DNA of 64,000 bases from Siniperca chuatsi (Eukaryota > Chordata > Actinopteri > Centrarchiformes > Sinipercidae), in the NCBI RefSeq assembly GCF_020085105.1, contig NC_058053.1, forward strand, positions 2,579,388 to 2,643,387, given 5' to 3'. Below the pieces are notes generated by a model. The model was not told the DNA's origin. It ran no database searches and worked only from the letters and a program-made list of their open reading frames with translations. The translations under genes were made by a program, and so were the position numbers. Shown here one piece after another: positions 47,701 through 57,658 of this stretch. Each line of letters starts with the position of its first letter. Position 1 is the stretch's first letter.

Positions 47701-50700
47701 TTTATATGGATGTCAGATACCATGTCTTGGTCCCTGCTGAATGGCTCCCAGCTGGGCTCATTAGGCCCAGGTCCCAGACACAGTCACTCAGCCATGGCCT
47801 ACCAGAGCTGCATGTACCTGTTTGGGGGCTTGAAAGGCTTGCGGGAGCAGAGAGACTTCTGGAGGTGGAATTCCACCAGCCATATGTGGAGTTCCCTCAA
47901 AAACAAGTGAGTAGTGATTTCATCTGTCAGTTTGTCCTTTAGAATGTTGCTTTGGGTCCACAGCTAAATACAGTATTTATGGCTATATAACTGTTCCTCG
48001 AGAACTTCTACTGTGTTGAATATAGTGGGAACACCCCACTCTTCTCTATCACAAGACAAAGTCAAAGTAATTTTTTTCACAAGAAGTTAGGAGTTTTGAA
48101 AAGTACTCAATATGGGAATATGTATTTCCAATCTGTGATACAGAGAACTAAGGTGCAGTTTTAACTGCAACACACATTGGTAGGGTGTGAATGCATCAAA
48201 ACACACCCACACACACGTTATCACCCCCAATCCTGCCTTTTTAGATGTGGATCACCCGCTCAGGAATTCTTTGAGCAATTTTTCTGCTGTTACTCTGCCT
48301 GAACTCGCAGACATCATGTCTCTTATGAGAGTGTCCTCCAGCCCTCTGGACAAAATCCCAACTAGGTTTTTATTGGAAGTTATGGATTGTATTGTGCCCC
48401 ACTTGCTAATTATTTTTAACACCTCGCTGGCTGCGTCCCAGATTACTTTAAAACTGCTTGTGTCCAGCCAGTCCTAAAAAAACCTGGGCTTGATCTTACC
48501 CTCCTGAATAACTATCGCCCAATCTCCAAACTGCCTTTTATTTCCAAAGTTCTCGAAAAAATTGTATCTAAGCAGATTCTTGCTGCTGTGGAAAACAATA
48601 ACAGTAACTTACCTGCAGGCAGTGAATCGCAGCAGCAGCAGAGGGAGGAGGACAGAGACAGGAGGAAGGACTGATACTGACCGATGTCTGTGTGCTTCAT
48701 TCTTTCTAAACTTCGCTCCGTATTTTGATGTCATTTAGATTTCCAGTGAGATGCTGTTGTGAACTTTACTGTTGCTGCTCTAGAAACAACATTTAGTTAT
48801 TTAAAATATTCAGTTCTAATCCTGTTCTGAATGTATTCTTTTTTTAAAGAATATATTTTTTAAAAAACAATTATTAGTAATGAAAAAGAACCAATAATAG
48901 TATCGATAAAATAAACACGAGTTTAACACAAATTTTATTGGGGACCCACTCAAATGACCACCTGTGGGTCCAAGGGAATCACAACATTGAAAACCTATCA
49001 ACATCACTGATAAATTATTTTATACATATAACACAATGACAGAATGTATGACTATTTTGGTCATGGGTTTCATACACTTTCTGTAATAAAACATCTAAAA
49101 GCAAAAATCTTATCAGATGGGGAACCCTGGGACAAAATCTTATCAAATGGGGGTCTGTGGTCTAATTTGTGTCAGTTTAGGGGTCCTTGACATGAAAGTC
49201 ATGAAAGTGAAAGTTTGAGAATCACTGGCCTAGAGTAACCAATTTATCATAACCAATAGAAATGATTTCAGTGTACTCAACAAAGTAATTCCTGACAGTT
49301 TGGGTAATAATTACTGTTCAGTAAGGATGTTGATTGATAAACTCCATTCCGGACTGAGTAATCGCACAGAAAACAGAAGAAAACTACTGTACTGGCCCGA
49401 ATATTAGACATAAAAGTAAAACCTGAAATACTTCCATTAAAGCATAACGTAAATCCCAAATTTGTGGAGCTTGTCTATCAGTCACATACTCACGCTCTCC
49501 TGTCATGTTTTTTAGACTGTCTATTTGAACTCATCTATGACTGTGGTAATTCTTGGCTGTTTGAGAGATGATTCATTCCACTGTGTGGTACAACATGTTT
49601 TCCATACACGCCCTCATGCTCACAATCCATAGATACTAAAGGAGAACTGGGGAAAAAAGATTGATCAGCTGTGTTTCCAATTAGGAATATTTTACGCGTA
49701 CCCATCCCTACATCACCTTAGTTTTCTCTTCTAAATAAGTTTGGCTATAATTTGGCAACCTGTACAATCGGCTGCTGGTGTTTCTTGCGCCATCTAACTT
49801 CTTAGAAGTGATGTTGATGCAGCATTTTGATTTCTCAATTTTGCAATTAACTTGGTGAGTACAATGTAATTATTACAGATCGGAATGATGGCCAAACCTA
49901 TGAAAATGCGACCAATGTTGTAGTAAACTGGAATTACCCTTTAAATGTCTCTGATCAGGATCAAAATATGTGTGGGTTTAATTTGAAAGAATGTCAGGTT
50001 AATTAATGGCTTTACATTGTGTGGTAGTTGAGTACTGTTTGGTTTATTTAAAACAGTTTCAGGAAATGATAACCTTTCCAGGTGAGGACGTACTGTACAT
50101 ATGAATAACCATCATCATTTGTACATGACTAATGCGTGCATAATTAGCCTGCTTTTTCAGTTCACTCTTCAACTATAGTATTTGTTGTACATGTTGAGTA
50201 TGATTTGAGGATTTCCACCCCATCACTGTCACAGCTAGAGGTTACATACATAAAAAGACAAAAGGCCAATGCACACAGAAGACATTGTTTTGTGTGTTCC
50301 TTCCTGCTAACACCACCTCTGGTTGCTTTCCTCAGGTCCGGCCCCTCCAGACTGATGGGCCACTCAGCTGTGGCCTACAAGGACAGCATGCTTCTTTTCG
50401 GAGGAGGTGAGAGCCAGAACTCTCCAAAGAACTGCCTGTGGAGGTACAACGTCACCACTCAGACCTGGGGCCAGGTTGCCACACTCCCAGGCTCGAACCC
50501 CCCAGACAAGATTCACCACTGCTGTACTGGGCTGGGTCCCAGCTACAAGTCCAACACCAGCAGCCCCCGCTCCAGCTCAGGACTCCAACCCGTGCTGCTG
50601 GATGGGAAACTAAGGCCCGTTAAGAACAAGTGCTTGCCTGCCCCACTCCCTTTTCTGGGATCAGAGGGAGCTATAGAGCTGGAGACGTTCAGCCCAGACA

Positions 50701-50960
50701 GGTGCTACGGTAGCAAAACACTCACACAGTCATCAGAATTGGACAACAGCGTAGAGGGCTTGATGGGGAAAGATGCACAGCGGATTGGAAGCTGTATGAC
50801 CTTTGAAAACAAGGCTTTCAGGAAACAGTGCAGCTGCACAGACGAGGAGGATGGAGATATAGCCCAGCATCTGCCTGATCAGCTGCTGGTGCTGGGGGGA
50901 AGACCTTGCACCAGACACAGTCCCATCTCCGTATGGCAGATGACTCTGACTGACTCATAA
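38299..50960 (+). CDS. Kelch-repeat protein, seven coding exons
   Basis: Exons are 38299-38467, 38759-38841, 38974-39052, 42440-42486, 44238-44358, 47717-47906 and 50336-50960, all with GT-AG borders and matching phases; the product has 437 residues. An in-frame TGA 12 bases upstream supports the start. Kelch blades are marked by hydrophobic-GG doublets at residues 41-42 (VYVLGG), 91-92 (LYVFGG), 149-150 (LVYGG), 203-204 (MYLFGG) and 252-253 (MLLFGG), each followed by a W/F-containing strand. A last doublet (LLVLGG, 417-418) comes after an insert of about 150 residues that is rich in Ser, Pro and Cys and contains an acidic TDEEDGD patch. No BTB, BACK or F-box domain and no signal peptide is visible, so this is a kelch-only protein, probably a propeller used for protein binding. 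I cannot assign it to a named orthologue. Introns 3 to 6 are filled with transposons. Confidence 0.88.
40017..40047 (+). repeat. (TG)n microsatellite at a LINE 3' end
   Basis: About 15 TG units directly next to the minus-strand LINE that starts at 40048; it may represent the LINE's own (CA)n tail. Confidence 0.85.
40048..42340 (-). mobile_element. LINE with endonuclease and reverse transcriptase remains
   Basis: Minus-strand pieces follow LINE order. At about 42080-42335 lies the end of an APE-type endonuclease, including a VDYAIT block and the SDHNQI motif (the catalytic His region). Around 41500-41560 lies RT motif A with a [13 protein letters not shown] sequence. At 41077-41448 lies the YADD catalytic motif in [17 protein letters not shown]. 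The C-terminal zinc-knuckle-like region with [10 protein letters not shown] is at 40063-40281. Stops and frame changes occur between blocks. The 5' part of the endonuclease is missing, so the copy is truncated. It sits in kelch-gene intron 3, opposite to the gene. The clade was not assigned. Confidence 0.82.
43375..44094. mobile_element. MITE, CCCAGCAAACATTG ends
   Basis: The left end TACCCAGCAAACATTG at 43375-43390 is matched by CAATGTTTGCTGGGATA at 44078-44094, an inverted repeat of about 15 bp. The roughly 720-bp interior is non-coding. It occupies kelch-gene intron 4 and ends 143 bp before exon 5. Confidence 0.7.
44693..47620 (-). mobile_element. ZBED-type hAT transposon, broken
   Basis: The minus strand carries a ZBED-like transposase in pieces. 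The BED zinc finger at about 47210-47320 includes WNYFG, CIKC and a later H-x4-H pair, with an in-frame TGA at 47242-47244. The body at 46334-46543 includes [16 protein letters not shown] at 46264-46266 sits just before the TTDNATN motif (catalytic Asp region). A 192-residue open piece at 45664-46242 covers [15 protein letters not shown] through the insertion domain, and the C-terminal dimerisation part at 45166-45348 has [20 protein letters not shown] probable left end, CTAGGGTTGCAATGG, lies at about 44693. The right end near 47620 is less clear. The element fills kelch-gene intron 5. Confidence 0.82.
44763..44794 (+). repeat. (ATT)n microsatellite
   Basis: About ten ATT units close to the left end of the ZBED-type hAT element. 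Confidence 0.85.
48220..48615 (+). mobile_element. LINE reverse transcriptase fragment
   Basis: Plus-strand pieces [18 protein letters not shown] and, after a frame change near 48470, [20 protein letters not shown] followed by [15 protein letters not shown] are the first reverse transcriptase blocks of an L2-like LINE. The sequence stops near 48610. Both ends are missing. It lies in kelch-gene intron 6. Confidence 0.78.
48616..50335. other. Remainder of kelch-gene intron 6
   Basis: AT-rich intronic sequence, no supported element boundaries and no gene. Confidence 0.4.
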
Positions 50961-51716
50961 GTGCCTGAAGAACAAACTTTACCGACATTGTCTCAATATG
51001 AGAAGTATGTAAAAAACTAAATCAGTGTTACATTATCACTTCAGCTTTGTTAAATCGTATATGTTTAAAGGGTTTACTGACAAGAAAATATCTTGAAATA
51101 TTTTTATAATACTGTTACTTTTGTTGTGAGTTTTGGTGTTATAAATTATCACACATTTCCATTTTGCAGTAAGTCAAATAAATGATCAGAAAATGGCATT
51201 AAGAAAAGCTATAAAATCATTACAGTCATTAACAATTATCTAAATAGTAGTGTAACTGTGAAAAAGATGCAGCACACACAAACATAAAAACGTAAAAATC
51301 AGGATCACCATTTCAAGCCCTAGACCTCCTACAATATAGCCCCGTATATTAACTGTACTGCTGTGACGGTTGGGTCTTAATTTGTACCAAAGGTCTGTGA
51401 CATATTTCAGAAATGCTTTCATTTATTACAAACTGACAACACGAAGCTGATAATAATGCCTACAATATAACCTACATTACACACGATGGCGCCAGAGCTT
51501 AACATTCTGCCTAACCTATAACTGCATTAATAAGGCTTAGTTATTGGCCTACTGTGTGTGTGTTGGGGGGGGGGTATGAGGCACAGTAGCACATGGGCTT
51601 GTGGAAGGCCAAGTGAAAAGTGCTAGCCCACCACTAGCAACTGGTCAACTTATACAATAGCTCGTGTTTTCAGATGTGCCTCTGAATAGAAATCTGAATT
51701 CTCTGAACTGGAATAA
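50961..51716 (+). other. Kelch-gene 3' untranslated region and downstream sequence
   Basis: AATAAA at 51177-51182, about 220 bp after the stop codon, is the best polyadenylation candidate. A G run at 51565-51574 is the only other feature. No coding sequence. Confidence 0.45.
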
Positions 51717-53140
51717 TTACTGACCCTTAGAGGGAGGAGTTAAAGAGTTTGATGGCCACAGGCAGGAATGACTTCCTGTGGCGCTCTGTGGTGCATTGTG
51801 GGGGGATGAGTCTTCCGCTGAAGGTGCTCCTTTGTTTGACCAGCACGTCATGGAGCGGGTGGGAGACGCTGTCCAAGATGGCGTGTAGTTTGGCCAGCAT
51901 CCTCCTCTCTGACACCACCGCCAGAGAGTCCAGCTCCACCCCCACAATGTCACCGGCCTTACGAATCAGTTTGTTGAGTCTGTTGGCGTCCGCTACCCTC
52001 AACCTGCTGCCCCAGCATGCAACAGCATACAGGATAGCACTGACCACCACAGACTCATAAAACATCTTCAGCATTGTCCGGCAGATGTTGAAGGACCTCA
52101 GCCTCCTCAGAAAACAGAGGCGCCTCTGGCCCTTCCTGTAAACAGCTTGCGTGTCGTTAGCCCAGTCCAGTTTATTGTCCATGTGTACTCCCAGGTACTT
52201 GTAGTCCTCTACCATGTCCACACTGACCCCCCTGGATGGAAACCGGGGTCGCTGGTGTCTTGGCCCTTTGTAGATCCACAATCAGCTCCTTAGATTTAGT
52301 CGCATTGAGCTGCAGATGGTTCTGCTCACACCATGAGACAAAGTTCCCCACCGCAGCCCTGTACTCAGTCTCATCACCACCGCTGATACATCCCACCACA
52401 GCAGAGTCATCAGAAAGCTTCTGAAGGTGGCAGGACTCTGTGTGGTGGCTGAGGTCCGTGGTGTAGATGGTGAAGAGGAAGGGAGAGAGGACAGTCCCCT
52501 GAGAGGCCCCAGTGTTGCTGACCACGCTGTCTGAGACACAGTGCTGCAGACACATGCTGTGGTCTGCCAGTCAGGTAGTCAACAATCCAGTACACGAGGG
52601 GGGACACCGACCTGCATTGCTGCCAGCTTCTCCCCCAGCAGGGCTGGCCGGATGGTGTTGAAAGCACTGGAGAAGTCAAACATGATCCCATCCGTGCTTG
52701 CCGGCTTGTCCAGGTGGGTGTGGATGTGGTTCAGCAGGAAGATGATGGCGTCCTCAACTCCCAGCCTGGGCTGGTAGGCGAACTGAAGGGGGTCCAGGAG
52801 GGGTCTGACCATGGGCCGCAGCTGTTCCAGCACTAGTCTCTCAAGGGTCTTCATTATGTGGGAGGTCAGTGCCACCGGTCTGTAGTCCTTGGAGTCACTG
52901 GGGCGTGGCGTCTTCGGCACAGGAACGAGGCAAGATGTCTTCCACAGAACAGGGACCCTTTGAAGACTCAGGTTCAGGTTGAAGACATGTTGAAGGACTC
53001 CACATAGCTGGGGGGGCACAGGCTTTTAGCACCCCGGGGCTAACGCCATTGGGGCCTGCAGCCTTGTTTGAGTGGAGTTTCATCAGCTGTCCTCTCACCT
53101 GGTCAGCAGTCAGGCACACAGCAGAAGTTACATTTCCATA
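51717..53140 (-). mobile_element. Jockey/L2-like LINE, 5' truncated and frameshifted
   Basis: Minus-strand frames contain reverse transcriptase blocks in order: NKAAGPNGVSPGVLKACAP (53410-53030 frame), then after a frameshift near 53020 SCLVPVPKTPRP and DYRPVALTSHIMKTLERLV. These are followed by FDFSSAFNTI (motif A), after another frame change LSDDSAVVGCISGG (motif C, with LSDD where many relatives have FADD or YADD), and NHLQLNATKSKELIVD. The C-terminal part at 51727-52281 (MVEDYKYLGVHMDNKLDW to KLFNSSL) is a long intact open stretch. At least two or three frameshifts inactivate it. The endonuclease is absent. Confidence 0.88.
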
Positions 53141-53173
53141 ACATTTACACAGTGAAATATTCAAACCCAAGAC

Positions 53174-53578
53174 TGTAACAACTGGTGAGGCAGGTGTGGT
53201 GGGCTCAGCAGGTAAGGTAAGAGTAGTCTTTACTTTCCAGTTTGCAGGTTCAGTACACAGGCAGGCAGTCCAGAGACACAAACAAGTCCAGTAAGGTGAT
53301 GCAAAGACAGGGTCAAACATACAGGTAGGGTTCAGGTTACCGGGAAGACTAGGAACACGAGATATCTGAGTACTACAACGAACTAACACAGAGTGACTGA
53401 AAGCTACCAACTAAATACACAGGTGAGTGAAGACACTGGGAACAGGTGCAACTAATTAGGTAATCAGTGATCGGGCTGGTGGGAAAACACACGACGGGCA
53501 GGAAGTGAAGTGCTCTGAAACAAGAGGAAAGATTAATACCAAAGTAAAACAGGAAAAGAGGCAAGGCGGGATGTGACA
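53174..53578 (-). mobile_element. Probable solo LTR with 5-bp target duplication
   Basis: On the minus strand the 405-bp unit starts TGTCACATCCCGCC and ends GTTGTTACA, the TG...CA ends expected of a long terminal repeat. AAGAC flanks it on both sides (53169-53173 and 53579-53583). No internal coding region lies beside it, so it fits a solo LTR left after recombination. The superfamily cannot be told from the LTR alone. Confidence 0.75.
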
Positions 53579-53583
53579 AAGAC

Positions 53584-55185
53584 TTCTTTATGGCTACACC
53601 GTTTCACCAAATGGAAATATTCTAGATGTCTTGTGCATCATGTTAGACACATTCCCCCAAAATTCAGCCGGACATATTTGGGATCGTTGGAAACTTTGGG
53701 ATCTCTGCTAGAATTTAAAATAAAGTTGTAATGTTAGTTTATACAATGTTTGGCTGCACAGCACAAAGTTTTCTGGACTGCTGCTTGTTAAGAGGATAAG
53801 GTCCCCTTAAATATGTGCAGTGTGTGATTAAAATACCAGTGGGAAAATAACAATAAGTTATACACATCTTAGTCATTTGTAAATGAACTCTAGCCCCACT
53901 AGCTCATGTTTTTTATTTGACTTTTATTTTCTATCTGATGCCATTAGGTAATTTAAACCTAATCTAAATCTAAACCTATTCTTTGTAGAATACAAGCTTC
54001 ATAAATATGTCAGTAATGTATCTCAGTTACTCAGTAGTGAGCTGTACTGACCTTGGTTGTTTGTTACTGTTTGGTCTATAGCAGTGATCCCCAACCTTTT
54101 TCACCCTATAGCCCTCATCACAGGTTATGGCACTAGTGTTGACATGAGTTTTGAGCAGTTCAACCCAAGAGTGATTTTAATTTGAAAGGTTTTAATAGGC
54201 TGAAGAGATACAAATATTCATCACTGTGCTTAAAGATTAACCCGTTTAAACTGTCTTAAATTGTGCCTGAATTACATTTGTAAGTATTCTCAAGTACTAT
54301 TACTACAATTATCACAGTGGCCTCTATATCTTTTATGATACCTCTTAATGGTATTTTATCACATATGTCTACCCCTGTATAGTGAGCATCCCTAAAGGTC
54401 ACGGCAAGAATTTTTTGAGGACTACTTTTGCGTTACCTCGCAATGCTTTTCTTCTTCCGTTCCTCCTGAGCCGTTTGTCTGTTTGGAATGAAAGGTAGTG
54501 TGGGGATTCTCAAGTTACCTCACCTAATATGATGTCCATTGCAAAGAGGTTATAAGATTATTATTATCAAACTTATGGGTAGGACACACTTACAGCAACA
54601 GGCCGGTTTCAGCACTTTAATTAGTTTTGTGCAGAGAACAGAGGAGCCTGTGCTTTCCAACCTGCGTTGGTCTGCGCTCCTGGTGTGTCTGCAGGCGCTT
54701 CACTGCTGTCTGCTCTCTCTGTGACAGAACCACACACTCTGTTTGCAGCATTTCAGTCGCCTTCTTGTTTGTTGCTTCTTTTTTTTTTTTTTGACTCACA
54801 CAAAGACAGCACATTCGTTTTATGAGGTAGATTCACTGCTTTCTTCTGGAGAGACCTCCTGATCGTGTTGTAATTTTACTTTCACTAATTACAGAACCAT
54901 GTCTGCCTATTGAGCACTAGTGCTATGTCAGCAGACTTAATGCCCAGTTCAAAGTAAAGTTCAGTGAGGTGATATACTGTTGCGTTGCACTGGGAGCAGC
55001 TGAGTGGAAATAGACATACGGCTCAGAAGGAATGAAGAAGAAAAGTATTGCGAGAGAACGCAAAATTTATTGTGAGGGAATGCAAAAGTAGTCTTAAAGA
55101 AATTCTACTACATATTGTCCATTTTAATATGCAAGGATAATCCTGCATCTTGCTGTACAACATATAGTAGTATCTATTTGACTTG

Positions 55186-55188
<3 letters not shown>
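53584..55188. other. Intergenic stretch
   Basis: No gene supported. A T run is present at 54779-54792. Small ORFs show no domain. Confidence 0.45.

Positions 55189-55275
<87 letters not shown>
55189..55275 (+). repeat. (TA)n microsatellite
   Basis: About 43 uninterrupted TA units, followed by a TATAAATAATTACAATTAT patch. Directly after, at 55307-55345, a CCCTTTGGGATTAATAAAGTA block with ATCT units looks like the 3' tail of an RTE/Rex3-type LINE. Confidence 0.92.
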
Positions 55276-55279
<4 letters not shown>

Positions 55280-55993
55280 TATATAAATAATTACAATTAT
55301 ATTTACAATTTCCCTTTGGGATTAATAAAGTAATCTATCTATCTCTAACTGCTGTATCTATGCAGCTGCAGTGTGTAATGAGAGGTTTATATCGGTAGAT
55401 GGCGCTATTAATTTGTTAATCAGCATTATAACCGGCCATGATCTGACTTGTTAAATTCCTATTTTTATTTATTCGTTCACCCAGAATTTTTTTTTTTATC
55501 TTCTATTTATATTGATTTGGAATATTGTATTTCTACACGTAATCTGAAGTATTCAGTTCATAATTTGAAATGTTTTCATTACCTGAATGCATGGCTGATT
55601 TAAAGAGGCTGAAAGGGTTTTATAATTGTCTAGATCGTGTTTTTCATGGCAGTAGGCTATAAGTTTGTAATAAGTTTGTAATACTATTTTTAAGATCAGA
55701 GCTAACATCAATCACAGTGACTCAGCCTGCTTTTAACAGCCCGGACTGCACAAACCAAACCTGTGCTTTCATGACCCGTGATCTTAAAGCTGAATGATCA
55801 AATTATGTATTACTTTTTAAGTTAAACTTTTTTTCTTTTGTGGGGGGGGTATGCAACCTCTCCGGGTCCGGTGTTATACCATAACACAACCTTGTTCATC
55901 AGTGGAGTCGTGGCTGGAGACATAGGCCTAGTAGCTAGTCTAATAATCCCTTGCGTCCAGTTGGTGGAAATCCCCACGTGGTTTCGACTCCTG

Positions 55994-56000
55994 TATAAAA
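55994..56000 (+). promoter_or_regulatory. inhbb: TATA-like box upstream of inhbb
   Basis: TATAAAA lies about 665 bp before the inhbb start codon, followed by more GC-rich sequence with CGCGCGCACCGG near 56100. It could mark the transcription start near 56025. This is a motif match only. Confidence 0.3.
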
Positions 56001-56664
56001 ACTTTGGGTGTGCGGAGCCCCTGTTGTCGTGATTGCATAGGGAGAAAAGGGTCTTAGTGAGCGGCATCTAGCAGGACGCACGGAGCTGGCCATCTACAGC
56101 CGCGCGCACCGGACACGGTACCCAAGCGCATACACAAAAGACGCGGGACTCACCGAGCGGTGTGTTCTCTTTGGGACTGCAGCTGTAGAAGTGGACTTTC
56201 TGCGTGTTGTTTGAATGGGAAAGAGCGGGCTGAACGCCTTTGAACAGCGAAGGGGTTTTCATTTAGACTCATCGACGAGGCAGTGCACCCGTGTGTGCTG
56301 GTAGATAACACGTCCGAGCTGGACGTAGTGGGACAGAAGCGCGTCAACAATCAGAACTCCTGAGTGCGCCTCGCAGGCACAGAGATGCACTTTTATGCTG
56401 CGGCGTTGCTGGATCACAGGCTGAATGCATAATGATCGGAATCATTTAGCCTCACAGTTTCAGCAGCACCCTGGTATGTTTGGGAATACCAACATTGCAT
56501 TGGCTTCTCTGGATATCTTGAGGCGTCTCACTTTTGGAGATAAAGTGGATGTTCTCCCGGAACTTGCAAATTTGTAAATTAAAATTAGCTTTAACCCCAG
56601 TGTGTATTTAATATAGTCACTCTTCTCTTCCATAGCGTTGGAGTGTATTCTTAACTTCAGAAAA

Positions 56665-57619
56665 ATGAGCATATACAGTCTGGCTTTGTCCTGTTTAGTT
56701 GCGTGCGTTGTCTCCGTGCGCTGCAGCTCGGTGACCGGGACAGAGACTCAGAGCTCGCCCCAGGAGTCGTGCGCGTCCTGCGGCCTCAGGACGCCGGATC
56801 AGTCGGAGCGGGTGAACATAGACTTCTTGGAGGCGGTGAAGAGGCACATACTGAACCGGCTGCAGATGAGAGACAGACCCAACATCACCCATCCCATCCC
56901 GAAGGCTGCGATGGTGACGGCGCTGAGGAGGCTGCACGCCGGGAAAGTGCGAGAGGACGGCAGGGTGGAGATCCCCAGCTTTGACGGGCAGGCTGCATTT
57001 AACAACGAAGTTCAGGCGGAGACCTCTGAGATTATCAGCTTCGCCGAATCAGGTAATAATCAATCATTTATTGCACACATCGAAATCGACCCCTTGATGA
57101 ACCCCTTCACCTTTTGACTTTATGTAATAGACAGCCCAGCGAAGCAGGTGAGTTAATAACTTAAAATCAGTCTCATTCATAGATGAAATTTCATTCTGTA
57201 AAGCTTATCATGCTGATATGACTGAGCAGCAGGGATAGAATAGATTAGATGGACATAACAGTTGTTTAAAAAAAAAAAACCCATAAACTAATTGGATCCA
57301 GTACACTCATCATTTTCATCATCTTATTCATCACAATTCACTCCTGCCTGAAGCCAGTGGTTGGTGTTAAAGCCTCCTGTTTGAGCTGAAAATCAAAAAG
57401 AAATTAAACTAAAGAAAGAGTCCTTAAATTACCCTCATGTGTTGTCTAGGGGATAAAAAGAACCTCTGAATCCAATTTCATCACTAAAGCTGTGCTCACC
57501 CTCAATACTCCAATGTATAAAGCCCTCTTTTAAATACGGACAAAGTCCCTCAATTGGCCATTTATCCCTTCCTCTAAGAATGTGTATCTAACTAATTCTC
57601 AGAAGTCCAAAGAGAACAC

Positions 57620-57658
<39 letters not shown>

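Noticed and set aside
55115..55333. Open frame rich in Tyr-Ile repeats
   Set aside because: Translation of the TA microsatellite.
56638..56664. Upstream extension of the inhbb frame to a TTG at 56638
   Set aside because: ATG at 56665 directly begins a good signal peptide; a TTG start is not expected here.
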